From NCBI GenBank assembly GCA_964463655.1, contig CAYXDG010000002.1, positions 24,883 to 88,882 of the forward strand: a stretch of 64,000 bases of DNA, written 5' to 3'. The translations under genes and the position numbers were made by a program. This document shows positions 1 to 9,012 of the stretch, piece by piece. The notes under the pieces were generated by a model. It saw only the letters and a program-made list of their open reading frames with translations, ran no database searches and was not told the DNA's origin. Each line of letters starts with the position of its first letter. Position 1 is the first letter of the stretch. This DNA is from Halothece sp964463655. GTDB taxonomy: Bacteria > Cyanobacteriota > Cyanobacteriia > Cyanobacteriales > Rubidibacteraceae.

Positions 1-1
1 C

Positions 2-226
2 CTTACCGATGGTCAACAATTAGTCGCCAGTCGCTTTGCCAGTCGATCGCCCGCCCCGAGTTTATACTGGTTAGAGCATGAGCCTAACTATCCCGATGCA
101 GTTATTATTGCATCCGAACCCTTATTTGAGGGAAACTGGAAACGTTGTCCAGAACAAACGATTATTTCTGTGGGAGAGGATGGAAGCGTTAACACCGACC
201 CAATCACACCGCGCTGCTATTCGTGA
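2..226 (+). CDS. EgtC-like class II glutamine amidotransferase, C-terminal end only
   Basis: An open frame runs into the window from the left edge and ends at TGA 224-226, giving the last 74 residues of a protein. It contains LYWLEHE followed by VIIASEPLFEGNWKRCPE, which resembles the C-terminal part of Ntn-type (class II) glutamine amidotransferases of the EgtC kind (the IASEPL signature). In ergothioneine synthesis EgtC removes the gamma-glutamyl group from the EgtB product. The catalytic N-terminal Cys lies outside the window, so activity cannot be judged. Its 3' end overlaps the start of the EgtB-like gene by 47 bases, which suggests co-translation and supports the pathway assignment. The family call is from recognition of a short tail only. 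Confidence 0.65.
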   Translation, partial: LTDGQQLVASRFASRSPAPSLYWLEHEPNYPDAVIIASEPLFEGNWKRCPEQTIISVGEDGSVNTDPITPRCYS

Positions 227-1415
227 AGCCTTACAATCTGTGCGCGATCGCAGCCTAAACTTATTTGAAAATATAAACCACCAGCAGTTCTGTCTGCAAG
301 CCCATCCCGATTTTAGTCCAGTGGGCTGGCATTTGGGACATATTGCCTTTACAGAAGGGTTATGGATACTAGAACACCTCAAAGGCACTCCTCCCCTGTA
401 TCCTCAATATCGTGAGCTATTTGCTGCTGATATCCTTCCCAAAGACCAACGGCAAAATCTCCCCAACCTTGAAACCATCCTCGACTATCTCCACAAAATT
501 CGTGCGGACGTTTTAGACTATTTAGAAGTTGCCCCCATAGAAGCACAAAATCGCCTCTGGTGGTGGCTCATTCACCATGAATGTCAACATAACGAAACCA
601 TCAGCTTAATCTTACAACTGCAACAATTAAACAGCCTGCCTGTGTATCCTCAAACTCCTTCTAACCCCACAGGGGAAGTGATTGCCGATATGGTGAAAAT
701 TCCCGCAGGAGAGTTTACAATGGGCAGCAATAATCATCCCCAAGATAATGCTCGTTCTGCCCATTCAGTGTATCTTGAATCCTATTGGCTCGATCGCTTT
801 CCTGTCACCTGTGGACAGTATCGCAAATTTATCAGCGCAGGAGGCTATCAAACCCGTCGCTGGTGGTCAAATGCAGGATGGCAATGGCTACAAGATCATC
901 CCGTCGCCAAACCCTTATATTGGTCAGAAAATAAAGCCTGGGAAGATCATCCTGTATATGGGGTCAGTTGGTACGAAGCAGAAGCCTACGCCAACTTTGT
1001 CGGAAAAAGGCTACCCACGGAAGCGGAATGGGAAAAAGCAGCCTGTGATCAATCAAACCCCTACCCTTGGGGAAAGTCTTTCCCTAACCCCTCTCATGGC
1101 AATTTTGACAGGCGAGTGGGACAAACCACCCCAGTTAACGCTTACCCCGCAGGAAGAAGTCATCATGGCTGCTATGACCTCTTAGGCAATGTTTGGGAGT
1201 GGACAGCTTCTTGGTTTTCCCCCTATCCCAACTTTGAATTTTATCCCTATCGTGGTTATTCGGAAGTGTATTTCGACAACCAACATCGCGTCTTGCGAGG
1301 GGGAAGTTGGGCAACTTGTCCCTGGGCGCTCGATCGTTGCTGGCGTAACTGGTATTATCCCCATCTGCGTCAATTATTCGTTGGTTTTCGCTGTGCTAAG
1401 TCTGTTATTAATTAA
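180..1415 (+). CDS. EgtB-like non-haem iron sulfoxide synthase (DinB_2 + SUMF1/FGE domains)
   Basis: EgtB-family enzymes join a thiol substrate to the imidazole of trimethylhistidine using O2 and iron, the committed step of ergothioneine synthesis. With the ATG at 180 (GGGAG just upstream) the protein has 411 residues, close to the family norm. Residues 1-160 are a DinB-like helical domain with the three expected iron ligands: His51 in GWHLGHI and the HECQHNE motif (His133, His137). The rest is a formylglycine-generating-enzyme fold with MVKIPAGEFTMGS, GKRLPTEAEWEKAA, YDLLGNVWEW and RVLRGGSW. An in-frame ATG at 78 would extend it, but it lies deep inside the upstream gene. No EgtD-type methyltransferase is visible here, so substrate choice (ergothioneine, or a selenoneine SenA-like role) is open. 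Confidence 0.8.
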   Translation: MEALTPTQSHRAAIREALQSVRDRSLNLFENINHQQFCLQAHPDFSPVGWHLGHIAFTEGLWILEHLKGTPPLYPQYRELFAADILPKDQRQNLPNLETILDYLHKIRADVLDYLEVAPIEAQNRLWWWLIHHECQHNETISLILQLQQLNSLPVYPQTPSNPTGEVIADMVKIPAGEFTMGSNNHPQDNARSAHSVYLESYWLDRFPVTCGQYRKFISAGGYQTRRWWSNAGWQWLQDHPVAKPLYWSENKAWEDHPVYGVSWYEAEAYANFVGKRLPTEAEWEKAACDQSNPYPWGKSFPNPSHGNFDRRVGQTTPVNAYPAGRSHHGCYDLLGNVWEWTASWFSPYPNFEFYPYRGYSEVYFDNQHRVLRGGSWATCPWALDRCWRNWYYPHLRQLFVGFRCAKSVIN

Positions 1416-1427
1416 CCTTGGGAAACA

Positions 1428-2015
1428 ATGACCCTGTATATTCAAGACCCTAAGCTGAAAAACCAATATCGTAGCACTGGCATTGTCAAAGGTCTTTATC
1501 TTCCCAGCGATACAGCCAGCGCCCAAGGAGTCTTAATGACCCCTGATGGCATTTTTTCGGCTGAATTATTTCCAAAATGGTGGCAACCTCCCACTCAAGA
1601 ATTAGTCTGGAATTGTTGGCTAAAAACTTTAGAGAAAGAGCCTTCATTACACTTTATTCTCAAGGGAAGTTATCGCGATGAAGAAGGAAATCGTCTTCCG
1701 CCAGACCGTATTTTAGAAGATCGATTTAGCATTCGAGGAAATTTATTGTTTTGGAATGAAGATCAAGGAAATTTTGCTATTAATATTTGTCCCAATAAAA
1801 ATGGACTCCGACGGTTTCCTCCATTTTTTATTAAGATTCAAGGCAACTTAGTGAATCCGAAAGCAGGAGCATTTTGGGAAGTAGAAGCCGTGAGAAAAGG
1901 GAAAGATTTAATTCTAGTAGAAGCTCAAGAAGTTTTCCCACCCTTGAAGAAGAAGAAAAAAGACAAACAGAAAGGGAAAAAGCAAGACAGAGAAAAATCA
2001 AGGGAACAGGGCTAA
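1428..2015 (+). CDS. Conserved hypothetical protein with lysine-rich C-terminus
   Basis: A 195-residue soluble protein that I do not recognise by function. The body (about 1-165) is rich in aromatic residues and beta-like segments (GVLMTPDGIFSAELFPKWWQ, RRFPPFFIKIQGNL), suggesting a compact beta domain. The last 25 residues are almost entirely Lys/Glu/Asp/Arg, with a KKKKKD run, a tail often seen in nucleic-acid- or ribosome-associated proteins. No signal peptide or membrane segment is visible. It starts 12 bases after the EgtB-like stop and may be co-transcribed with it. Cyanobacteria carry many lineage-specific proteins of this sort; a function would be guesswork. Confidence 0.6.
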   Translation: MTLYIQDPKLKNQYRSTGIVKGLYLPSDTASAQGVLMTPDGIFSAELFPKWWQPPTQELVWNCWLKTLEKEPSLHFILKGSYRDEEGNRLPPDRILEDRFSIRGNLLFWNEDQGNFAINICPNKNGLRRFPPFFIKIQGNLVNPKAGAFWEVEAVRKGKDLILVEAQEVFPPLKKKKKDKQKGKKQDREKSREQG

Positions 2016-2079
2016 CTTAAAAATACCCGATTTAATGCGTCTTAGCTTATCTAACCAGATAGCAGCAAACAATGACCAG

Positions 2080-3042
2080 TTAGCAGTCATCATTGGTAGA
2101 AAGCTCTTTCTTTTGGCGCTTACATTGATACATTTTTTGATCGGCTTCCTCACAAGCGACGGTTAATCCTTGACTAGGGTGACGAGACGCATAACCCACA
2201 GAAGCTCGAATCTTTTCAGTATTTAGGGATGCTTGAATCCGTTTTGCTAATTGTTGAATCTGTTGTTGATCACATTCTATTCCTAACACCGCAAACTCAT
2301 CTCCTCCCAGACGAGCGATAATATCTTGTTCTCGCACGGCTAAGCGAATGCTTTGTCCAGCATGGTAGATTAAGCGATCGCCTGCAATGTGTCCTTCCGT
2401 ATCATTAACTTTTTTTAAGTCATCTAGATCGATATAAATCACTCCCGCAGCATATCCATACTGTTGACAGCGTTTTTCTTCTGCAGCGAGTAGTTTCTCC
2501 CATCCCCGACGATTGTATAATTTGGTTAAGATATCGCTCATGGCTTCTGCATGGATGCGTTCGAGATTCCGCGCTTGTTCTTTGTATTTGAGTTCATTTT
2601 CCAGAATGGTCGAGAGGAGTTTCGCCAATAGTTCGACAGTGGACAATTCTTCTTTAATCCACTCCGACTGCGGATCAGGGTCGATCGCACACAGTGTTCC
2701 AAATAACGACCCATCGCTCAAAACAAGGGGAATACCCACATAAGCGCCAATGGAAACTTGTTTTCCGATGGGTGCTTCCACATAAGCAGGGATAGTCTTG
2801 ACTTGAGGAGCAATGCAGGGGCCTTTTCCCTCCACCATACGGGAGCAAAAAGAATCTGACCAACAAAAAACATCTCCTTCTTTAACACCATAACCATGAT
2901 CTTCAACTTGTAGCGTAATCCAGTCTTCTCCTTGGGTGCGAGTGACCATCCAAAGTTTAAAACCAAGACGTTGGTGGAGATAAGATAACACAGTACGTGC
3001 CGCTGACTCAAAATCAGCAAAAGGCTTTATTATTTCTAGCAT
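2080..3042 (-). CDS. GAF-GGDEF diguanylate cyclase
   Basis: Predicted to make cyclic di-GMP from two GTP. The N-terminal half (about 1-150) is a GAF sensor domain (FCWSDSFCSRMVEGKG, GTLCAIDP), cytoplasmic with no membrane segment. The C-terminal half is a GGDEF domain with the intact active-site loop RLGGDEFAVLG. An RxxD motif (REQD) lies five residues before GGDEF and matches the product-inhibition I-site, so the enzyme is expected to be active and feedback-controlled. The GAF lacks the obvious chromophore-binding Cys-His pair of phytochrome-like GAFs, so a light role is not supported. It stands alone between convergent or unrelated genes. Confidence 0.88.
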   Translation of the reverse strand: MLEIIKPFADFESAARTVLSYLHQRLGFKLWMVTRTQGEDWITLQVEDHGYGVKEGDVFCWSDSFCSRMVEGKGPCIAPQVKTIPAYVEAPIGKQVSIGAYVGIPLVLSDGSLFGTLCAIDPDPQSEWIKEELSTVELLAKLLSTILENELKYKEQARNLERIHAEAMSDILTKLYNRRGWEKLLAAEEKRCQQYGYAAGVIYIDLDDLKKVNDTEGHIAGDRLIYHAGQSIRLAVREQDIIARLGGDEFAVLGIECDQQQIQQLAKRIQASLNTEKIRASVGYASRHPSQGLTVACEEADQKMYQCKRQKKELSTNDDC

Positions 3043-3203
3043 TGATTTATCATTTATGGGCTTAATTCAGTGCAACAATGACCAACCAATTTGATGCTCT
3101 CCAATGAACTAATCAGTTATTTTTCCTGAAAATTTTGAATGTTGAGGGAAAGAAGAATTGGCTTGAGCAAATTAACCCCTCTCCCTCAATTCTTGAATGG
3201 CCT

Positions 3204-5120
3204 TTATTGTCTCACTGCTGAAGTTGCTTTTTCTGTGGTGAAGAATGCAGACAAGACTTGTTCAGCAACTTGAGAACTGGTTAACCCTAAATCTGCTTTT
3301 GCTTCTTCGGGTTTGGCGTGATCCACTAACTTATCAGGAACACCAAACCGTTTTACAGGGACTAAGATGTTGTTATCCATGAGCGCTTCTGTGACTGCTG
3401 AGCCAAAACCACCCATTAAGCAACCTTCTTCAAGGGTGACAACACGCCCAATTTTTTGTGCTAAAGGCAAGATTAACTCAGTATCTAAAGGTTTGACAAA
3501 GCGAGCATTGATCACAGTGGCTTCGATGCTATGTTCACTGAGAATTTCTGCAGCTTGCATCGCGGTAGAAACCATTGTCCCATAGCCTAAGAGCAAGATA
3601 TCATCGCCATTGCGAAGAATTTCCCCTTTGCCAATTTCCACAGGTTCCCAACCTTCTTCCATGAGAGGAACACCGATACCATTGCCCCGAGGATAACGCA
3701 TCGCGATCGGGCTATCTGTATAGTTGACTCCTGTGACAGTCATGCGTTGTAATTCTGCTTCGTCTTTCGGAGCCATAATCACCATATTCGGCAGACAGCG
3801 CAGATAAGCGATATCGTACATTCCTTGGTGGGTGGGGCCATCTGCACCGACAATTCCTGCACGGTCTAAACAGAAGAAGACGGGTAAGTTTTGAATGCAG
3901 ACATCGTGAATAATCTGATCATAGGCTCGTTGGAGGAAGGTGGAGTAAATGGCAGCAACTGGGCGCATTCCTTCGCACGCTAAACCCGCAGCTAAGGTAA
4001 CGGCGTGTTGTTCAGCAATGCCCACATCAACGTACTGAGCGGGGAGTTTTTGCTGTAATTTATCTAACCCTGTTCCCGTCGCCATTGCTGCGGTGATGCC
4101 GATAATTTTGGGGTTATTTTCCGCCAGTTTGGTTAGGGTGTGGGCGAAAACTTTGCAGTATTTCGGGGGTTTGGGTTTAGTAGAGGGTTGCGCTTTTCCT
4201 GTGGCGATATTAAAAGCACTTTGAGCATGATAGCCTACTTGGTCTTTTTCTGCGATCGCGTAGCCTTTGCCTTTTGTGGTCGCCACATGGACAAACACAG
4301 GGCCTGGCACTTGATGGGCTTGTTTGAAAGTATGAATCAATTCATTTAAGTTATGTCCATCAATGGGTCCGAAGTATTTAAAGCCCAATTCTTCAATCAC
4401 CGCGCCCACCTTGGGGACTGCTAAGCGTTTCATCCCTTCTTTCATCCGTTCCATTTCAGGGGTGAGGGATTCGCCAAAAAAGGGTAAATGTTTAAATTGC
4501 TCTTCTAAATTGTCACTTAAAAACTGCACTGGTGGCGATAAACGAACTTTATTGAGATAGCGAGAAATCGCTCCCACATTAGGAGAAATCGACATTTCGT
4601 TATCATTAAGCACCACCATTAAATTAGTCTGGGGGAGATGTCCCGCGTGGTTAATCGCTTCTAGTGCCATCCCGCCTGTTAAAGCGCCATCACCGATGAT
4701 GGAAACCACTTTAAAGTTTTCTCCCTTCGCATCTCGCGCTAAAGCCATGCCTAACCCCGCAGAAATACTTGTCGAGGCGTGTCCAGCACCAAAATGGTCA
4801 AATTTGCTCTCACAGCGTTTGAGATAGCCTGCAATGCCATCTTTTTGACGGAGGGTGTGGAATTGCTGATAGCGTCCTGTAATCATTTTATGGGGATAGG
4901 CTTGGTGTCCCACATCCCAAATCACTTTATCTTTGTCTAAATCGAGGGTTTGATATAAGCCAAGGGTTAATTCAACGACTCCTAAACCAGGTCCGAGGTG
5001 TCCGCCACTGGTGGAAACGGTTTCTAAGTGTTTTTCCCGAATTTGTCGGGCGATGGTTTCCAGTTGACGAATGGATAACCCGTGTAGCTGGTTTGGATGG
5101 GTAATTTCGCTAATGTGCAT
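3204..5120 (-). CDS. dxs: 1-deoxy-D-xylulose-5-phosphate synthase
   Basis: First enzyme of the MEP isoprenoid pathway: thiamine-diphosphate-dependent condensation of pyruvate with glyceraldehyde 3-phosphate. It feeds carotenoid, phytol and quinone synthesis. At 638 residues it is full length. The ThDP-binding motif begins IIGDGALTGGMALEA, the N-terminal region has VSTSGGHLGPGLGVVELT and the central DVGIAEQHAVTLAAGLA motif is intact; HQGMYDIAYLR lies in the transketolase-like middle domain. The start ATG at 5120 gives the normal MHISEITHPNQLHG N-terminus. It is monocistronic in appearance, with a 269-base AT-rich upstream region in which I recognise no regulatory element. Confidence 0.97.
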   Translation of the reverse strand: MHISEITHPNQLHGLSIRQLETIARQIREKHLETVSTSGGHLGPGLGVVELTLGLYQTLDLDKDKVIWDVGHQAYPHKMITGRYQQFHTLRQKDGIAGYLKRCESKFDHFGAGHASTSISAGLGMALARDAKGENFKVVSIIGDGALTGGMALEAINHAGHLPQTNLMVVLNDNEMSISPNVGAISRYLNKVRLSPPVQFLSDNLEEQFKHLPFFGESLTPEMERMKEGMKRLAVPKVGAVIEELGFKYFGPIDGHNLNELIHTFKQAHQVPGPVFVHVATTKGKGYAIAEKDQVGYHAQSAFNIATGKAQPSTKPKPPKYCKVFAHTLTKLAENNPKIIGITAAMATGTGLDKLQQKLPAQYVDVGIAEQHAVTLAAGLACEGMRPVAAIYSTFLQRAYDQIIHDVCIQNLPVFFCLDRAGIVGADGPTHQGMYDIAYLRCLPNMVIMAPKDEAELQRMTVTGVNYTDSPIAMRYPRGNGIGVPLMEEGWEPVEIGKGEILRNGDDILLLGYGTMVSTAMQAAEILSEHSIEATVINARFVKPLDTELILPLAQKIGRVVTLEEGCLMGGFGSAVTEALMDNNILVPVKRFGVPDKLVDHAKPEEAKADLGLTSSQVAEQVLSAFFTTEKATSAVRQ

Positions 5121-5389
5121 AGGTTGCGTTGCTTTACAAGTCCTACCGTTTAATGTTGCCGATTATCTTCTACTGTAAAGGATTTAAACGAGTTATTTCT
5201 TTACTTTTGTTGCAAATTGCAATCTCAACTTAAATTACCAGTTCAAAGTGACCAGTGACAAATAAATTTGCATACTCGGATGATCTGTTTTTCTTTTTTA
5301 AAATAGAAACTCCTCCCTTATTAAGGTAGTAGTCACTTTGTAGCACTAATTGTTCAAAATGGTATTAATTGTTGAAAGTGCCTTTTTTC

Positions 5390-5695
5390 TTATTCATTCT
5401 CTTGGTCATCATTGCGACGGATATATTCAAAAATGAGGTCTAATATCCGTTGATTTTCCACTTGTAAGCCTCGAATCTCTGTTGTCATCTCATCAATTCT
5501 TGCTAGGATAGCTTGACGTTCTCTTGTGGCTGCTTCTCTTTCCTCTTGGGCTTCAGCCGCCGTTCTGGCTAAGGTTTGAATCACACGAGCGTTAGAATTT
5601 ACCAAGTCTCTGGTTTCTTGGTCAGATTGTCTCAGTTCCCTGACAGAGGCGGCTAATTGGTCAACCATTTCATCTGTCCATCTTTCGGTTGTCAT
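5390..5695 (-). CDS. Small coiled-coil protein downstream of a response regulator
   Basis: A 101-residue soluble, mostly helical protein beginning MTTERWTDEMVDQLAASV. The ATG at 5695 is preferred because GGAGGAG precedes it at good spacing; a longer in-frame start would run into the upstream regulator gene. Residues 25-95 are heptad-like and rich in Glu, Arg, Ala and Gln, indicating a coiled coil. The beginning and the end (EIRGLQVENQRILDLIFEYI) match a family of short cyanobacterial proteins, often multi-copy, with no known function. It follows the OmpR-type regulator gene on the same strand by about 58 bases, so the two are probably co-transcribed. Confidence 0.7.
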   Translation of the reverse strand: MTTERWTDEMVDQLAASVRELRQSDQETRDLVNSNARVIQTLARTAAEAQEEREAATRERQAILARIDEMTTEIRGLQVENQRILDLIFEYIRRNDDQENE

Positions 5696-5753
5696 TTGAA
5701 TTTTGCTCCTCCTCCAAATGAAACTTGTAACAAATTTGCCGCGAACGGAATAA

Positions 5754-6434
5754 TCACTTGTCAATGATCAAGCGATAGCCTTTTCCATAAACAGTATGAA
5801 TTAAGGTTTTCTCATCGGGTGCTTCAATTTTACGGCGCAATAAACGGACTAATGCTGCTAAAACATTGCTACTTGGGGGACTGTCTTCTCCCCAAAGATG
5901 TTGATAAATTTGTTGATGGGTTAACAGTTGGTCTGGGTTTTGCATAAAATAGCTTAAGAGTTTGGTTTCTTTTTCTGAAAGTTCGATCGCTCTGCGATTA
6001 CGATAAGCAATTTGATTGTCTTGATCTAATTCTAAATCAGATAATTTGAGACGAGAATTCATCATGTTTTCTTGAGTTGATCGCCGTAATAAAGCCCTCA
6101 CTCTGGCTAAAAATTCTCGCAATTCAAAAGGTTTAACAATATAGTCATCTGCACCGACATCCAACCCTTCTACACGGTCATCAACAGTATCTTTAGCCGT
6201 TAGGAATAAAACAGGAGTTTGATGATTGCGCGATCGCAGACTCCGACATACCTCTAACCCTGACTTTTCAGGCATTAACCAATCTAAAATTAACAGATTA
6301 TATTCATTTTTTTCGGCTAACTCTTCCCCAATGATACCATTATTCGCCACATCGACTTGATAGCCTTCTTCGGTTAAGACGCGAGACAAAGGGGTTGTTA
6401 ATTCTTTTTCATCATCCACTAAGAGAATTTTCAT
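5754..6434 (-). CDS. OmpR-family two-component response regulator (RppA-like)
   Basis: 226 residues. The receiver domain (1-120) has the acidic pair DDE near residue 7, the phospho-acceptor Asp in LILDWLMPEKSG (about 51), the Thr in FLTAKD and the Lys in IVKPFE. The C-terminal winged helix (about 130-225) contains LSEKETKLLSYFM and LRRKIEAPDEKTLIHTVYGKGYRL, the DNA-binding signature of the OmpR/PhoB class. No histidine kinase gene is adjacent, so its partner is unknown. The sequence style resembles cyanobacterial RppA/NrsR-type regulators, but I cannot separate those subfamilies by eye. The downstream coiled-coil gene is likely in the same transcript. Confidence 0.88.
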   Translation of the reverse strand: MKILLVDDEKELTTPLSRVLTEEGYQVDVANNGIIGEELAEKNEYNLLILDWLMPEKSGLEVCRSLRSRNHQTPVLFLTAKDTVDDRVEGLDVGADDYIVKPFELREFLARVRALLRRSTQENMMNSRLKLSDLELDQDNQIAYRNRRAIELSEKETKLLSYFMQNPDQLLTHQQIYQHLWGEDSPPSSNVLAALVRLLRRKIEAPDEKTLIHTVYGKGYRLIIDK

Positions 6435-6597
6435 CGGCTAAACTTGAATCGACAAATTCATTAAAGCTGTTGCACAACTATTAGTCATTCTGAATTGTTT
6501 ACCCTCAACCCAACCGACAAACAACCAATAACCAATCACCAATTTAATGATAGAATAACAAAATTGTAAACAATCGCAAAGAGAAAAGAGAAAGTGT

Positions 6598-7584
6598 ATG
6601 GCATATAACGTCTATGGTATCGGAAACGCACTGTTAGACATTGAGTTTAAAGTTACTCCTGATCTCCTCCAAGAGTTAGGAATTGATAAAGGTGTGATGA
6701 CGCTCATTGAAGCCGATCGCCAACAAGAGTTAATTAACCAGTTAGGCGACTACATGGGAAAGAAAAGCGGCGGTGGATCGGCAGCTAACACCATGTTTGC
6801 CATTAGTCAGTTTGGTGGAAAGTGTTTCTATTCCTGTAAAGTGGCTAATGATGCAATGGGAGAGTCTTATTTGCAAGATTTGGTCGATGCTGGCATTGAT
6901 ACCAATTTACAACAGCAAGAGCGGGAATCTGGCATTACAGGACAGTGTTTAGTGTTTGTTACCCCAGATGCCGATCGCAGCATGAATACTCATTTAGGTA
7001 TTTCTGCTCAGTTTTCCGAGAAAGAATTAGTCGAAAGCGCGATCGCCGATTCAGAATACCTCTACATTGAAGGATATCTCGTCACTGACCCCACTAGCAA
7101 GGCAGCAGCGATCAAAGCGCGAGAAATCGCCCAAAAAGCAGGAAACAAAGTCGCTCTTTCCCTGTCTGACTTGAATATGGCAAAATTCTTTAAACAAGGT
7201 TTCCTCGAAATGATTGGTCAAGGAATTGACTTAATTTTTTCCAACGAAACCGAAGCACTGACAATGGCGGAAACAGAAGACTTAGCCAAAGCCTGTGATT
7301 ATCTGAAAACCCTCAGTAAAGGCTTTGTGATTACTCGTGGTGCTGAGGGAGCATTAGTTTATGATGGAAATAATCTCATAGAAATTGCTCCGAACTCCGT
7401 AAAAGCAGTGGATACAGTCGGCGCTGGAGATATGTTTGCTGGTGCATTCCTCTATGGAATTACTAACGGTATGAGTTATTCTGATGCGGGAAAACTCGCT
7501 TCCGCTGCTTCTGCGCGTTTAGTAACAAGTTACGGCCCCCGCTTAGAGCCACAAGAAGCAAAAGAAATTCTAGCTCAAGTTTAA
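6598..7584 (+). CDS. PfkB-family sugar/nucleoside kinase, probably adenosine kinase
   Basis: 328 residues of the ribokinase/PfkB fold. The N-terminal substrate-binding signature is GKKSGGGSAANTMFAISQFG (about 55-74) and the C-terminal anion-hole/catalytic motif is VDTVGAGDMFAGAFLYG, with the catalytic Asp near residue 278. Overall similarity in style is to cyanobacterial and plant adenosine kinase-like proteins, which phosphorylate adenosine released by the methyl cycle. PfkB substrate preference is hard to predict, so other nucleosides or sugars remain possible. ATG at 6598 follows GAGAAAG. It stands alone and is divergent from the regulator operon. Confidence 0.82.
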   Translation: MAYNVYGIGNALLDIEFKVTPDLLQELGIDKGVMTLIEADRQQELINQLGDYMGKKSGGGSAANTMFAISQFGGKCFYSCKVANDAMGESYLQDLVDAGIDTNLQQQERESGITGQCLVFVTPDADRSMNTHLGISAQFSEKELVESAIADSEYLYIEGYLVTDPTSKAAAIKAREIAQKAGNKVALSLSDLNMAKFFKQGFLEMIGQGIDLIFSNETEALTMAETEDLAKACDYLKTLSKGFVITRGAEGALVYDGNNLIEIAPNSVKAVDTVGAGDMFAGAFLYGITNGMSYSDAGKLASAASARLVTSYGPRLEPQEAKEILAQV

Positions 7585-7746
7585 CCCGTAGTTTAGCCTG
7601 TAGGTTGGGTGAATACAGTTACCAATTGTAGGTTGGGTGGAGGAAACGAAACCCAACATTCATCGTTGTTTGTTATTCGTTTTGATCCGACTCCCGACTC
7701 CTTTCTTTTGGTAACTGATCACTGGTAACTGGTCACTGATAACTGG

Positions 7747-8817
7747 TTATTGATTCATTTCAAAATTAACTGATAATTTCGCCTCTTTCCGAAACAAGTC
7801 TTCAATCTTAAAATTGATCGGGGTTTTCCCTTCAAACACTGTTCCAGTTTGTTTACTTTCCATGCGTTTCACTGCTAAATTGTAAATCTCATCGGGAAGC
7901 GGAATCGATCCCACAACATTAACAAAAGGTCTTCCCTGAGTCAGATAGTATTCCATAAATGCTTTTAATTCAGGTTTGTTTTCAACAGCATTGGCATTTA
8001 CATAAATGAATAACGGACGAGATAACGGTTGATATTCACCACTTCTGACTGTTTCTCGTGAAGGTTCTACTGCACCCTCCCCATTATCAATGGCAAGTGC
8101 TTTTAAGTCTCCGCGATTTTCCTCAAAATAAGAGTAACCAAAATATCCTAAACTATAAAGGTCTTCACTCACACCGCGCACAATTAAGGTATCGTCTTCA
8201 CTATCAATGTAGTCTTGGCGACTGACTTCTGCTTCTCCCATAATCGCTTCGGTAAAATAGTCATAAGTCCCAGAGTCAGTTCCAGCCCCATATAAGTTTA
8301 AGGGACGACGGGGCCAATCGGAACGCACCTGATCCCACTGTGTAATGTTGTTCTCAGCGCTAGGCTGCCAGATGGTTTCTAATTCTTCAGTGGTGATGGT
8401 ATTCACCCAATCGTTTTTCGGATGAACGACAACTGTTAACGCATCATAAGCAACGGGTAATTCAATATACTTCACCCCATTCTCTTCACAGGTTTTCATT
8501 TCCGAAGTTGTAATTGGACGTGAAGCATTATTGATGTCGGTTTCTCCTTTACAAAAGCGACGAAAACCACCGCCAGTTCCTGATACTTTCACTCTAATTT
8601 CTGGTTGATCAGAGGAAATGAGTTGATATTCTTGGGCGATTTCATTGGTAATAGGATACACCGTACTTGAACCATCGATTTCAATGGCAGTTTGAGAGGA
8701 ATTATTTTGGGATTCATTGCTGGGAGAACTACAACTACTGGCAAATGTTAATATTCCTATAAAAATAAATACGGGTTTAGTCGTCATTTTTAAGACATTT
8801 CTTGGCTGGGTAATCAT
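7747..8817 (-). CDS. sphX: SphX/PstS-type phosphate-binding lipoprotein
   Basis: Periplasmic substrate-binding protein of the PstS family, 356 residues from the ATG at 8817 (AAGGA upstream). The N-terminus is a lipoprotein signal ending in a lipobox (LTFASSC), followed by a Ser/Asn-rich linker. The phosphate-binding domain has IEIDGSSTVYPITNEIA, VKVSGTGGGFRRFC, DINNASRPI and GTDSGTYDYFTEA, the conserved loops that bind phosphate. It matches the SphX subgroup of cyanobacteria rather than classical PstS. No pstC, pstA or pstB follows, so it probably feeds a transporter encoded elsewhere. I looked for PhoB/SphR boxes upstream and did not find a convincing pair. Confidence 0.85.
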   Translation of the reverse strand: MITQPRNVLKMTTKPVFIFIGILTFASSCSSPSNESQNNSSQTAIEIDGSSTVYPITNEIAQEYQLISSDQPEIRVKVSGTGGGFRRFCKGETDINNASRPITTSEMKTCEENGVKYIELPVAYDALTVVVHPKNDWVNTITTEELETIWQPSAENNITQWDQVRSDWPRRPLNLYGAGTDSGTYDYFTEAIMGEAEVSRQDYIDSEDDTLIVRGVSEDLYSLGYFGYSYFEENRGDLKALAIDNGEGAVEPSRETVRSGEYQPLSRPLFIYVNANAVENKPELKAFMEYYLTQGRPFVNVVGSIPLPDEIYNLAVKRMESKQTGTVFEGKTPINFKIEDLFRKEAKLSVNFEMNQ

Positions 8818-9012
8818 TGCTTTATTCCTTAGGATCAAGATCGTAGTCTCTTTTTATATTCAATATATCAAAAAAAATTGATGTGAGGGAGAGGAATGGG
8901 CTTAAAACTATTAATTTTTATAAATTATTGTAAATCGAGTGATTTAACTCTTTCATGATTAAATCTTAATTTTGTTATAATATGAGCAGAGAAGATGACG
9001 GAGTTAAGTATA

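Noticed and set aside
748..1185. A long open frame overlapping the EgtB-like gene in another phase
   Set aside because: Shadow of the well-supported SUMF1-domain gene; it has no recognisable domain or start signal.
8839..9000. Pho-box-like TTTAACTC and ATTAAATC words upstream of the SphX-like gene
   Set aside because: Spacing does not fit tandem 8-base boxes with 3-base gaps, so I do not call a SphR operator.
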